Positions 8,909-18,400 of a DNA stretch of 59,361 nucleotides are shown here, piece after piece. Position 1 is the stretch's first letter; each line of letters opens with the position of its first letter. The DNA lies in assembly GCA_038207625.1 (NCBI GenBank), contig JBBQZO010000037.1, forward strand, positions 1-59,361. The letters are read 5' to 3'. A program made the translations under genes and the position numbers. This DNA is from JBBQZO01 sp038207625 (lineage in GTDB: Bacteria > Pseudomonadota > Gammaproteobacteria > Burkholderiales > Burkholderiaceae_D). Below the pieces are notes generated by a model. The model made no database searches, had not been told where the DNA came from, and was given only the letters and a program-made list of their open reading frames with translations.

Positions 8909-10279
8909 TCAGCCGGCCAGCGTCTGGTCGAGCGACTGCTGGGCCCAGCCAAACGCCGCTGAACTGGCCGGCGCCAGGCTGTGCGCGTCGATCCCCAAGC
9001 TGACCGCCAGCACGGCGGCGCGCTCGCTCATGCCCCGTTCGAGCAGCAGCGCCAGCATCAAGAACGGTCCGTACGGGCCGCCCGAGCGCAGCAACACCTC
9101 GCCCACCGGCGCCGACAAGTGCATCGTGGCGAGGACATTGGCCATCGGCATGCCGAGCAGCACGTCAAACACCGACAACATCCCCACCAGAAACAACTCG
9201 TCGCGCTGGGCCGGCGCCAGCACCGGCGCGCTGACCAGCTCGAGCAAACGGGCGCGCGTCAGCGCCACCTCCAGCAGCGCCTCGTCGCGCCCGCCACCGC
9301 CACCGAGGCGGAACATCGACACCGTCAGCCAGCGATACAGGTGGCCGCGCCCCAGCACCACGATCGCCTGGCCCAGACTGGTGATCGTGCCGGCGTGTCC
9401 GATGGCCGGCGAATTGGCCCATTTCAACAGTTGAAACGTGATGCCGGGGTCGCGCTTGGCGGCATCAGCCAGTTCGGCCAGCGCAGCCTCGCCGCGCAGC
9501 AGGTTGAGCAGCGCGATGGCGGCCAGCCGGCTCTGGTCGAGCTTGCCGTCCGGGTCCGGCCGGTCCGGCTGGGTCACAAACTCGCCCAGGAAGTAACGGC
9601 AGCCCAGCGCCAGACACATGCGCTGTTCATCCCAACTGGCCACCCCTTCCACGCAGATCGCCAGCGCCGGTGCGTGCGCGCGCAACTGACGCACGAGTGC
9701 CTGGAACTGCTCCAGGCCGAACGCGTTCAAGTTCAGGATCACGATGTCGCAGGCGTCCACGTCCGACAGTGCGTCGGTCGCGTCGGCCAGCCCGGCCAGC
9801 GCGACCTTGCAAGCGCCTTCGCGCAGCGCGTTCAGCCGCCCGCCCAATGGCACCGCAGCGGTCTGCGGGCGCGCAATGACGAACACCGTGTTGGGCGCCA
9901 GCAGCGCCAGATGGCGCTGGAACAGCACCGCATCGAGCGTGAGCGGGATCAACGCCAGCCGGCGCTGGGCGAACTCGGGGATGCGCGCGGCCAGCAGCGC
10001 CTCGATCAGGGCGCTCTCGGCACCCGGCCGGCACGCCGCGCTGGCCGACAGCGCAAAGCGATAACCGCACAGGCGGTTGTTGTCATCGATGATTTCTTCA
10101 CGGCACAGCAGCGCCGTCGCGGGATCGCCGCCGCTGCTGGCGGCGCCAGCTGGCAAGGCCGGCAACGCCGACGCGGGCGCCGGCACGGGCATCGGCGGCC
10201 CCGAACGTCTGCGCGGGAACCACGAGAACAAGCCAGAGAACCACCCCACCCGATACCTCCATGGCGCATGAAAGGTCAT
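8909..10279 (-). CDS. Degenerate EAL plus HDOD domain signalling protein
   Basis: A 456-aa protein with a basic, hydrophobic N-terminus, a region related to EAL domains (about 60-240) and a C-terminal HDOD domain (about 255-440). The EAL catalytic signature is absent: the position reads LLCREEII, and metal-binding residues are not evident. It is therefore probably not an active c-di-GMP phosphodiesterase but a sensor or adaptor, like the YuxH/EAL-HDOD group. It is a single gene, convergent with the carboxypeptidase. The start ATG at 10279 has a short AGG just upstream. Confidence 0.8.
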   Translation of the reverse strand: MTFHAPWRYRVGWFSGLFSWFPRRRSGPPMPVPAPASALPALPAGAASSGGDPATALLCREEIIDDNNRLCGYRFALSASAACRPGAESALIEALLAARIPEFAQRRLALIPLTLDAVLFQRHLALLAPNTVFVIARPQTAAVPLGGRLNALREGACKVALAGLADATDALSDVDACDIVILNLNAFGLEQFQALVRQLRAHAPALAICVEGVASWDEQRMCLALGCRYFLGEFVTQPDRPDPDGKLDQSRLAAIALLNLLRGEAALAELADAAKRDPGITFQLLKWANSPAIGHAGTITSLGQAIVVLGRGHLYRWLTVSMFRLGGGGGRDEALLEVALTRARLLELVSAPVLAPAQRDELFLVGMLSVFDVLLGMPMANVLATMHLSAPVGEVLLRSGGPYGPFLMLALLLERGMSERAAVLAVSLGIDAHSLAPASSAAFGWAQQSLDQTLAG

Positions 10280-10659
10280 GCCTGTGACAAATCATACTGC
10301 CGAGCACGCCGGCTGACCAAGACATGTCGACGCCGGGATATGGCGGCCACGCCCGCGCCGCGCTTGTTGCATGGCTGGCCAGACAAGGTTGTCGCCGTCG
10401 CCATTGTTGAGCCGGTTTGCCTTGTACGGATAGCCTGACGGCAGCCGAGCAGGGCCGCTACCTTCGCAGCGCGACCGCCTGCGCATCGGCATGCGCAATG
10501 ACGTGTCTTCTCGGCAGTATGCTTATCTAAGGGATAGGTAAACGTTTCACATTGTCAGAGATGCATATAAAATCGATAATTCCCGCTCCGGTATCGCCTG
10601 ACGCGGCGCGTCTCCTCCTGTTATGGGATGAGTCTCTCACATGAATGAAAGATAACCAG
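10280..10659. other. Intergenic region, no gene seen
   Basis: About 380 bp between two divergent genes. The part from 10540 to 10590 is A/T-rich with a TATAAAAT-like run near 10567, a possible -10 for the PEP-CTERM gene, but no convincing -35 is spaced correctly. The rest shows no coding pattern beyond antisense shadow frames. Confidence 0.5.
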
Positions 10660-11274
10660 ATGAGCAACAATATGAACTATAAGCACCTCGCAGCAGGACT
10701 GTTGTTGGCGCTGGGCATGGTCGGTGCCGCATCGGCAGACACGCTGTTTTCCGATAGTTTCCAAGGCGACCTGAGCCAGTGGAATTCAAACACCGGCGGC
10801 GTCATCGTGGCCGACCCGCTGGTATCGGGCGGTTCCGCCCTGGCGTTTGCCCGTTCTATCGGCGGTGGCGACCTGTTCGCCGGCGCGACGGTGACCTCAT
10901 CGACCAGCGATACCTTCATCTTGTCCTACGACTACCTGGGGATCGGCGCCGGCGGCGGCTACGTCGGCATCAACCGCGATGGCGGCGAAACCTGGCTGGC
11001 CGGCGACGGCAGCTTCCCGACGGACAATAGCAATCCGGATACGGGTACCTGGCAACATGTGAGCTTCCAGTTCACCCAAGCCGGCGCCATCACGCTCAAA
11101 CTGGAACAATGGGATGGCCAGAACCAAACCCCCATGCAAGCCTATTTCAAGAACCTCGTGCTGACCGATGCGAATGGCGTGACCGCCGTACCAGAGCCAG
11201 AATCGTACGCCATGCTGCTGGCCGGCCTGGGCCTGCTCGGCTTCATGCGCCGTCGCAAAGCCAAACAGGCTTAA
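10660..11274 (+). CDS. PEP-CTERM sorting domain protein
   Basis: A 204-aa exported protein: N-terminal signal peptide (about residues 1-27, ending GAASA), a beta-rich body, and a C-terminal PEP-CTERM signal made of VPEPESYAMLLAGLGLLG plus the basic tail FMRRRKAKQA. PEP-CTERM proteins are processed by an exosortase and are linked to exopolysaccharide and surface structures. Starts are possible at 10645, 10660 and 10672; 10660 fits a purine-rich site best. A strong terminator follows at 11311. Confidence 0.85.
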   Translation: MSNNMNYKHLAAGLLLALGMVGAASADTLFSDSFQGDLSQWNSNTGGVIVADPLVSGGSALAFARSIGGGDLFAGATVTSSTSDTFILSYDYLGIGAGGGYVGINRDGGETWLAGDGSFPTDNSNPDTGTWQHVSFQFTQAGAITLKLEQWDGQNQTPMQAYFKNLVLTDANGVTAVPEPESYAMLLAGLGLLGFMRRRKAKQA

Positions 11275-11310
11275 TGAGCCAGATGCCGTCTCGGCGCGCC
11301 AGCGACTGAG

Positions 11311-11350
11311 AAAAAATGCCGTTCAGCGTGACGCTGAGCGGCATTTTTTT
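11311..11350 (+). terminator. Rho-independent terminator
   Basis: A GC stem GCCGTTCAGCG / CGCTGAGCGGC with a 3-nt loop, preceded by A6 and followed by a run of eight T. It lies 36 nt after the PEP-CTERM gene. The A/T flanks on both sides make it potentially bidirectional. Confidence 0.88.
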
Positions 11351-11596
11351 TGCCACATTGAACGTGTAAGCCGTCGTACATGCTGCCGGCGGCTCGGCGC
11401 CATATTGCCCCCTACACGGCAAGCCGTGCCTGCGAACGCTTGGTCGTCGATTGCCCACGCACGCCGGGCGCACCGTACCGCGGGAATGCCTGGGGAGCGC
11501 GCCGCACACCATCGGTCGTTGGCTCGCTATAATCGCAAGCTCGCAGCGTGCGCGGTCCGCGCACCACACTTCTTCACCGTCCTCCGAAAGGCGACC

Positions 11597-12523
11597 ATGT
11601 CCGACACCTCTTCTAGCAACCTGTTCTGCCCGCGCATCGTCACCAGCGCCGGCGGCCCGAGCCTGTCGCGCGTGGTGGCCGGCATGTGGCGCATGAGCGA
11701 ATGGGGCATGACGGCGCAGCAGCGCGTCGATTTCATCGAGCACTGCATCGCGCTGGGCGTGACCAGCTTCGACCATGCCGACATCTACGGCGGCTACGGC
11801 GTCGAGGCGCTGTTCGGCGAGGCGCTGCGCCTGCAGCCGTCGCTGCGCGCGCGCATTGAAATCGTCAGCAAGTGCGGCATCAAGCTGGTCGCCCCGCAGC
11901 GCCCGGCCCACACCATTCAGCACTACGACACCAGCGCGGCCCACGTCACCGCCTCGGTCGAGCAATCGCTCACAGCGCTCAATACCGACTACCTCGACCT
12001 GCTGCTGATTCACCGACCCGACCCGCTGATGAACTTCGACGAGCTGGCACACACCTTCACGACGCTGCGCGCGGCCGGCAAAGTGCGTCACTTCGGGGTG
12101 TCCAATTTCAGCCGCCACCAGTTTGCATGCCTGCACAAGCGCTTCCCGCTGGTCACCAACCAGGTCGAGTTTTCGCCGCTGCACACCGCCCCGCTGTTCG
12201 ACGAAACCTTCGACGGTCTGCAGGACGCGGGCGTGGCGCCGATGATCTGGTCGCCGCTGGCGGGTGGTCGCTTGTTTTCCGATGGCGACGCGCACACGGC
12301 GCAGCTGCGCGGCGTGATCCAGGGCATCGCCGACGCGCTGGCCCAGCCGTTCGCCAGCGTGGTGTTCGCGTGGATCATGCAACTGCCGGCGCGCCCCTTG
12401 GTACTGACCGGCAGCGGGCGCATCGCCTCGGTGGCGGCGGCTGTGGCGGCCACCAGCGTCACGCTCAGCCGCAGCGAATGGTTCGCGATCCTGCGCGCGG
12501 CACGCGGACACGACGTAGCCTGA
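11597..12523 (+). CDS. Aldo/keto reductase
   Basis: This 308-aa protein has the (beta/alpha)8 aldo/keto reductase fold. The catalytic region is visible as FDHADIYGGYGVEALFGEAL (Asp and Tyr of the tetrad), followed by a Lys in VSKCGIK and a conserved HRPDPLMNFDEL strand. It should reduce carbonyl compounds with NADPH, like YdhF-type oxidoreductases. The ATG at 11597 is preceded by a GAAAGG site; the frame is open further upstream, but that extension is Arg-rich and not family-like. It is a single gene. Confidence 0.87.
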   Translation: MSDTSSSNLFCPRIVTSAGGPSLSRVVAGMWRMSEWGMTAQQRVDFIEHCIALGVTSFDHADIYGGYGVEALFGEALRLQPSLRARIEIVSKCGIKLVAPQRPAHTIQHYDTSAAHVTASVEQSLTALNTDYLDLLLIHRPDPLMNFDELAHTFTTLRAAGKVRHFGVSNFSRHQFACLHKRFPLVTNQVEFSPLHTAPLFDETFDGLQDAGVAPMIWSPLAGGRLFSDGDAHTAQLRGVIQGIADALAQPFASVVFAWIMQLPARPLVLTGSGRIASVAAAVAATSVTLSRSEWFAILRAARGHDVA

Positions 12524-12638
12524 TCCGCGCGCCCGGCCGCGCTTGCGCCGGGTGCAAAGCACGGCGCAAGCGCGCCGCCTTGCTTGTCGCTTGCGGCCAG
12601 CAAGCCGGCGTGTCAGCCACGCCAGTGCGACCGCGCCG

Positions 12639-13430
12639 CTAGTCCTGATACAGCTGCGGCGGGGCGATGCCGCGCCAGCCCTGATGCCAGGCCAGATTGA
12701 GCAGCAGCGTCAGGCAAATATACACGGCGAAAAACAAGGCGAAAAACAGCGCTTGCAGCCACGCCAGCAAGGCCAGATTGAGCACCAGCAGTGCCAACGC
12801 CAGCATGCTCTTCGGTTGCTTGGAGCTGGGGAAACGCAGCGTCGACACCATCAGGCTGGCCACGCCGGCCATTACCAGCACCAGCCAGTAACCCTGGGCC
12901 GTCGTCGCCAGCGGCTGCGGCCAGGCGATCACCACCGAGGCCACGCAGGCCGCGCCGGCAGTGCTGGGGATGCCCACGAAATAGCGCGGATCGGTGCGCC
13001 CGACGTTGACGTTAAAGCGCGCCAGCCGCATGATGCCGCAGGCCACGTAGAAGAAGCAGGCGATGCCGCCCAGGCGCAGCAACAGCGGTTGATGTGCGCC
13101 CAGTTGCACGAAACCGTAGCAGTACATCAGCACCGCGGGCGCGCAGGCGAAGTTCATGCCGTCGGCGATCGAATCGAGCTGCACGCCGAAGTCCGAACTG
13201 GTACCGGTGGCGCGCGCCACGAAGCCGTCGAGCGCGTCGAACACGCCGGCCAGCACCAGCAAGATGGCCGCCATCCGGTAGTCCTGCGCGCTGCCGATGA
13301 AGGCGTTGTCGACGGCGATGACGATGCTGCCGAAGCCGCAGGCGATCGACAACAGGGTCACAAAGCTGGGCAGGGCAAACTTGGCGCGGCGCAGGCGCTG
13401 CTGGTTGGTCGGTTTCAAATTCGGTCGCAT
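12639..13430 (-). CDS. pssA: CDP-alcohol phosphatidyltransferase, probable phosphatidylserine synthase
   Basis: A 263-aa integral membrane enzyme. It carries the exact CDP-alcohol phosphotransferase signature DGxxARx8Gx3Dx3D around residues 65-90 (beginning DGFVAR). About seven hydrophobic helices follow. The family transfers an alcohol head group, here probably serine, from CDP-diacylglycerol chemistry to make phospholipids. The ATG at 13430 gives MRPNLKP; the upstream frame to 13691 is an antisense-like Arg/Ala-rich extension. The serine specificity is inferred, not proven by a visible residue. Confidence 0.8.
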   Translation of the reverse strand: MRPNLKPTNQQRLRRAKFALPSFVTLLSIACGFGSIVIAVDNAFIGSAQDYRMAAILLVLAGVFDALDGFVARATGTSSDFGVQLDSIADGMNFACAPAVLMYCYGFVQLGAHQPLLLRLGGIACFFYVACGIMRLARFNVNVGRTDPRYFVGIPSTAGAACVASVVIAWPQPLATTAQGYWLVLVMAGVASLMVSTLRFPSSKQPKSMLALALLVLNLALLAWLQALFFALFFAVYICLTLLLNLAWHQGWRGIAPPQLYQD

Positions 13431-13551
13431 TCTAGACGGGCAGGCGCGCGGTCGCGCCACTGGCCCGTATTCTACCGCGTGCGCAGCAGCCAGGCGCCGC
13501 GCTGCCGGCGCGCGCCGGCGCCAGCGAGGAAATAGGGCAGAACAGCGGGGA

Positions 13552-13758
13552 TCAGCGGGTGAATTCGGCTTCTTCGTCAAACGCGTCGGCGCAGCTCTTG
13601 CCGCAGAAGCGGCGCACGCTGTCGAGCGGCTTCTCGCAATACCAGCAGGAGCCCTTGGCCGGCAGGCTGCGGCGGGTGTATGGTGCTGCAACGGGCGGTT
13701 CGACAGGGGCTGCGAGCCCCTCGTCCATGTCCGGCCGCCCTTCTTCTGGCGTTTCCAA
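13552..13758 (-). CDS. Small zinc-finger-like hypothetical protein
   Basis: A 68-aa protein whose C-terminal half holds a compact four-cysteine site, CWYCEKPLDSVRRFCGKSC (CxxC then CxxxC), typical of a treble-clef or zinc-ribbon knuckle. The N-terminal half is acidic and Pro/Ala-rich and probably disordered. No family name is recognised. It lies upstream of the phosphatidyltransferase on the same strand, 121 bp away. Confidence 0.65.
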   Translation of the reverse strand: METPEEGRPDMDEGLAAPVEPPVAAPYTRRSLPAKGSCWYCEKPLDSVRRFCGKSCADAFDEEAEFTR

Positions 13759-14138
13759 GATTACCTCCCCGTTTCAGGCAGTCCATCCAGTCTCACAGCA
13801 AGGTTACTTCAGCGGAATAGCACGGGCATGACAATTCTCAAGCGCGGCGAGCTTGTGGCGCACGCCCGCGCCATTCTCGCGGGCGCGCTCCAAGGCGCCG
13901 CCCGCCCGGCGTCTGGCAGGGTTTGTTTGCGACTACAAATGATAGCAGCAATGTCAAGCGCGCGATCAAGCCCGGCGCTTTCTTGGCACGCCAGGGTGTT
14001 GCCCGGCCGGTCCAGAAAAAAGACAATTGCAACACTTCAGAGTATGTTACGGTAACACGCGCGTGGCCCCTTTCGCCCGGGCTTCGCCCGGTCCGCCCGC
14101 GCGCCGGCCACAACCAATTGGAAGCACCTCTTCGTCCC
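13759..14138. other. Intergenic region, no gene seen
   Basis: 380 bp between divergent genes. On the minus strand a TTGACA occurs at 13951-13956, a possible -35 for the small zinc-finger gene, but no matching -10 is clear. The short palindrome GTTACGGTAAC lies near 14045, ahead of the kinase operon. Confidence 0.4.
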
Positions 14139-15467
14139 ATGAAGCCGCCAGATCAGCCAGCCGCGCCCAGCGCGTCCGCGTCCGCCGCAGCGGAGCGGCC
14201 GTTGTTGCTGATTGTTGACGACCAGATCAGCAATATCACCACGCTCAATGCGTTTCTTGCAGCCGATTGCGACATCGGCGTGGCCACCAACGGCGCCGAC
14301 GCGCTCGCATTTTGCGCCGCGCGCGGGCCGCATCTGCTGCTGCTTGACGTGCTCATGCCCGGCATCGACGGCTTCGAAGTATGTCGCCGCCTCAAGGCCG
14401 ATCCGGCCTTCCGCCAGATTCCCGTGATCTTCATGACGGCGTTGACCGACACGGCCAATATCGTGGCCGGTTTCGAGGCCGGCGCCATCGACTACATCAC
14501 CAAACCGTTCAACATGCCCGAGGTGCTCGCACGCATCCAGACCCATCTGAGCAGCCAGGCCGTGCGGCGCCAGCTGGAACTGCAAAACAAGGCCCTCAAT
14601 GAACTGAACGCCAAGCTCTCGCTGCGCCAGATGCAACTGCTGGAGTCGGAAAAGATGGCCGCGGTCGGCCAGCTGGCGGCCGGCGTGGCGCATGAGATCA
14701 ACAATCCGATCGGCTTCATTCATGCCAACCTGGGCGCGCTGCAACAGCACTTCAGCCAGCTGCTCGAACTGCTCGACGCGTATCAGGCGGCCGAGGCACT
14801 GCCGGCCACGGCGGCGCGCGCCACCGACCTTTGCGCACTGCGCGAGCGGCTGGAACTGGACTTCCTGCGTGACGACATCCCTGCGCTGATGGCGCAGACC
14901 AGCGAGGGTGTGCTGCGGGTGCGCCAGATCGTCGCCGCGCTGCGCGACTTCGCGCGCGCCGACGCCAGCAGCGAGTGGCGCTGGGCCGACCTGCACCGGG
15001 GCATCGACGCCACGCTGAGCATCATCGACCATCAACTGCAGTCCAAGGCCGACGTCGTCAAGCACTACGGCAGCCTGCCCGAGGTGCTGTGCCTGCCGGC
15101 GCAGATCAACCAGGTGTTGCTCAGCTTGCTGAGCAACGCGCTGCAGGCGCTCGGGCCGCAGCGCGGCTGCATCACGATCCGCACCGGCGCCGACAGCGCC
15201 CACGCGTGGATCGCCATCAGCGACAGCGGCAGCGGCATCGCGCCGCACCATCTGGCGCGCATCTTTGAACCGTTCTTCAGCACCCGACCGATCGGCAGCG
15301 GCACCGGGCTGGGCTTGTCGCTGTCCTACGGTATCGTGCGCAAGCATCAGGGCCACATCGAGGTGCAATCCGACACGGGCCTGGGCAGCACGTTCCGGGT
15401 CGTCTTGCCGCTGCTGCAAAGCGCGCCCGTGGCGCCAGGCGCCAACAGCGCCAACCCGGCGCCATGA
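14139..15467 (+). CDS. Receiver-histidine kinase (inverted hybrid), first of three
   Basis: A 442-aa soluble protein with an N-terminal receiver domain (about 22-140; phosphoacceptor Asp in LLLLDVLMPG, Lys in YITKPF). A coiled linker is followed by a histidine kinase core: the H-box GVAHEINNP near residue 185 and an HATPase with N, G1 and G2 boxes (GTGLGLSLSYGIV) to the end. The receiver-before-kinase order suggests it is controlled by phosphorylation from a partner. It has no membrane segment. The ATG at 14139 begins just before the receiver. The stop overlaps the next start (ATGA), indicating an operon with the 1361-aa kinase. Confidence 0.88.
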   Translation: MKPPDQPAAPSASASAAAERPLLLIVDDQISNITTLNAFLAADCDIGVATNGADALAFCAARGPHLLLLDVLMPGIDGFEVCRRLKADPAFRQIPVIFMTALTDTANIVAGFEAGAIDYITKPFNMPEVLARIQTHLSSQAVRRQLELQNKALNELNAKLSLRQMQLLESEKMAAVGQLAAGVAHEINNPIGFIHANLGALQQHFSQLLELLDAYQAAEALPATAARATDLCALRERLELDFLRDDIPALMAQTSEGVLRVRQIVAALRDFARADASSEWRWADLHRGIDATLSIIDHQLQSKADVVKHYGSLPEVLCLPAQINQVLLSLLSNALQALGPQRGCITIRTGADSAHAWIAISDSGSGIAPHHLARIFEPFFSTRPIGSGTGLGLSLSYGIVRKHQGHIEVQSDTGLGSTFRVVLPLLQSAPVAPGANSANPAP

Positions 15468-18400
15468 CGCCCCCGGACCGGCGCGTGCCCGCACTGCCCA
15501 CCATCCGCGCCAGGCTGGCGATGGTGGTGCTGGCCTGTGCCTTGCCGGCGCTGCTAGGTTTCGTCCTGCTGATCGGCCATTTCTACCAGCGCGAGCGGCT
15601 GCAGATCTCGCGCGACACCCAGTTGACGGCGCGCGCGCTGATGCTGGCGGTGGAGCGCGACCTGAACGGCGCCAAGGTGGCGGCGCTGGCCATGGCAACC
15701 TCGCGCAACCTCGCCACGGGCGACCTGGCGGCCTTTCACGTGCAGGCCAGCAGCCTGCTGGGACAGGACTTCCCCGGCTTCGCATTCGTGCTCAGCGACG
15801 CCACCGGTCAGCAGTTGGTGAACACGCTGCGTCCCTACGGACAGCCGCTGCCGCGGCACGGCAATCGGGCCCAGTTGCAACGGGTGTTCGCGACCGGTCT
15901 GCCGGCGATCTCGGACGTGTATGTGGGCGGCGTGCTGCAGCGCCCCCTGATCGGCATCGACGTGCCGGTCCGACGCGACGGGCCCGTCGTCTACGACCTG
16001 ACCGTGGGCATTCTGCCTGAGCGGCTGGGCAAGGTGCTGGCCGAGCAGCGCGTGCCGCCCGGAAACATCGTCGCCATCTTCGACGCCAAGGGCGTGATCG
16101 TCGCGCGCACTCTCGAGGCCGCCAAATTCGTCGGGCGGCCCGGCGCGCCGGCGCTGATCGCGCGCATGAAGCTGGCCAATGAGGGCGAAGTCGAGACGCT
16201 GTCGGTCGAAGGCATCGCCGTGTATTCGATCTACAGCCGCTCGCCCGTATCCGGCTGGAGCGTGGCGATCGGCGTGCCGCGCAGTGTCGTGTATGCCGAG
16301 CTGGTCAAATCGATCGCCTGGCTGGCCTGGGTGGTGATCGTGCTGCTGGCCGCCGGCTTCGGCATGGCCTGGGTGCTCGGTGGCAGAATCAGTGTGTCGG
16401 TGCGCGCCTTGACCGCCGCGGCCAACGCGCTGGGAGCCGGCCGAGCGCTGAGTATGGCAGGTTCGTCGTTTCGCGAGGAAGGCGAGGTGGCCAGCGCGCT
16501 GCACAAGGTCGAGGCCCAATTGCGCCAGCACCGCGACCACCTGGAACAGCAGATCGCCGAACGCACCAGCGAGCTCGAAGCGTCCAAGGCATTGCTCGAA
16601 ACAGTGTACCGCAGTGCCCCGGTGGGACTGTGCTTCATCGCGCCGGACCTGCGCTTCGTGATGATCAACGAATCGCTGGCGGCGATGAACGGCCAGACCA
16701 GCGCGGCCTTCCTCGGCCACACGCTGCCCGACGTGATCGGTGCAGCGGGCGTGGCCATCGAGCACAGCTATCGCCAGGTGTTCGCCACCGGGCTGCCGGT
16801 GCGCAATCTGGAACTGCGCCAGCTCGCGCCGGGCGATCCAAGCAGCCCGCGCTACTGGATGGTCAACTACTATCCGGTGTTCGCGGCCAGCGGGGCGATC
16901 CTCGGCATCAACGGCGTGCTGCTCGACATCACCGAACGCAAAGCCAGCGAGGACGCGCTGGCCCACTACGCGGCGATCGTCGAGTCGGCCGACGACGCGA
17001 TCATCTCGAAAACCATCGCCGGCCTGATCACCAGCTGGAACCGGGGCGCCGAGCGCATGTTCGGCTACGCGCGCGCCGAGGTGCTGGGTCGCCCGATCAC
17101 GCTGTTGATCCCCGACCAGCACCAGGCCGAAGAAGCGTTACTGTTGACGCGGCTGCGCAAGGGCGAGCTGGTGGAAAAATACGAGACCGTGCGGCGCCGC
17201 AAGGACGGCGCGCTGATCGACATCTCGGTCACGCTCTCGCCTCTGTACGACCGCGACGGCAAGGTGATCGGCGCCTCCAAGGTGGCGCGCGATATCACCG
17301 AGCGCAAGCGCGCCGAAACGGCGCTGCAGGCCGCCAACGAACAGCTGGTTCTGGCGCGCGACACTGCCGAGGCCGCCAACCGTGCGAAGAGCCAGTTCCT
17401 GGCCAATATGAGCCACGAGATCCGCACCCCGATGAACGGCCTGCTGGGCATGCTGCAATTGCTGCAGCACAGCGCCCTGACGGCGCGCCAGATGGACTAC
17501 GCCGTCAAGTCGCAGGCGGCGGCCAGGTCACTGCTGCATCTGCTCAACGACATCCTCGATTTTTCCAAGCTCGACGCGCAAAAGATGGCGCTCGAACTGC
17601 AGCCGTTGCGGATCGACACGCTGCTGCGCGAGTTGGCCGCCATCCTGGCCGGCAGCATCGGCGCCAAACCCGTTGAGCTGCTGTTCGACATCGACCCCGC
17701 CTTGCCGGCCTGCGTCGTCGGCGACGCGCTGCGTCTGCGCCAGGTGCTGCTGAACCTTGCGGGCAACGCGATCAAATTCACCCAGGCTGGCGAAGTGGTG
17801 CTGAGCTTGCGTGCCGCACCGGGCGCGCCCGGGCGGGATAGTGCGCGCAGCGCGATCACATTTAGCGTGCGCGACACCGGCATCGGCGTGGCGGCGGACC
17901 GGCTGGCGTATATTTTCGAAGGCTTCAGCCAGGCCGAGGCGTCCACCACGCGCCGCTACGGCGGCACAGGGCTGGGCCTGGCGATCAGCCAGCGCCTGGT
18001 GACGCTGATGGGCGGCACGATCGAGGTGGCCAGCACGCCCGGGGCCGGTAGCGTGTTCAGCTTCACGCTTGAGCTGGCCCGCGCACCCGACGACACGCCG
18101 ACGCCGCGCCACGCGCTGATCGGGTCGGACCACCCCGTGCGCCTGTTGATCGTTGACGAGCACCCCGGCGCGCGCGCCGTGCTGGCCACGCTGGCGCAGT
18201 CGTTCGGCTGGCGCAGCGAGCAGGCCGCCGATGCCGGCGCGGCCGTGCAGTTGCTCAGCGCGGCCGAGCACGCGCGCCAGCCCTACCAGTTGCTGCTGAT
18301 CGATGCCGAGCTGCCCGCACTGGCGATGCTGATGAGCGCACTGGGCGACCTGGCGCGCGCCGGCCGGACCGAACCGGCCGTACTGTTTTGCGCCAATGAA

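Noticed and set aside
8981..10438. 485-residue plus-strand frame opposite the EAL/HDOD gene
   Set aside because: Gln/His/Arg-rich shadow; the minus strand has recognisable HDOD sequence.
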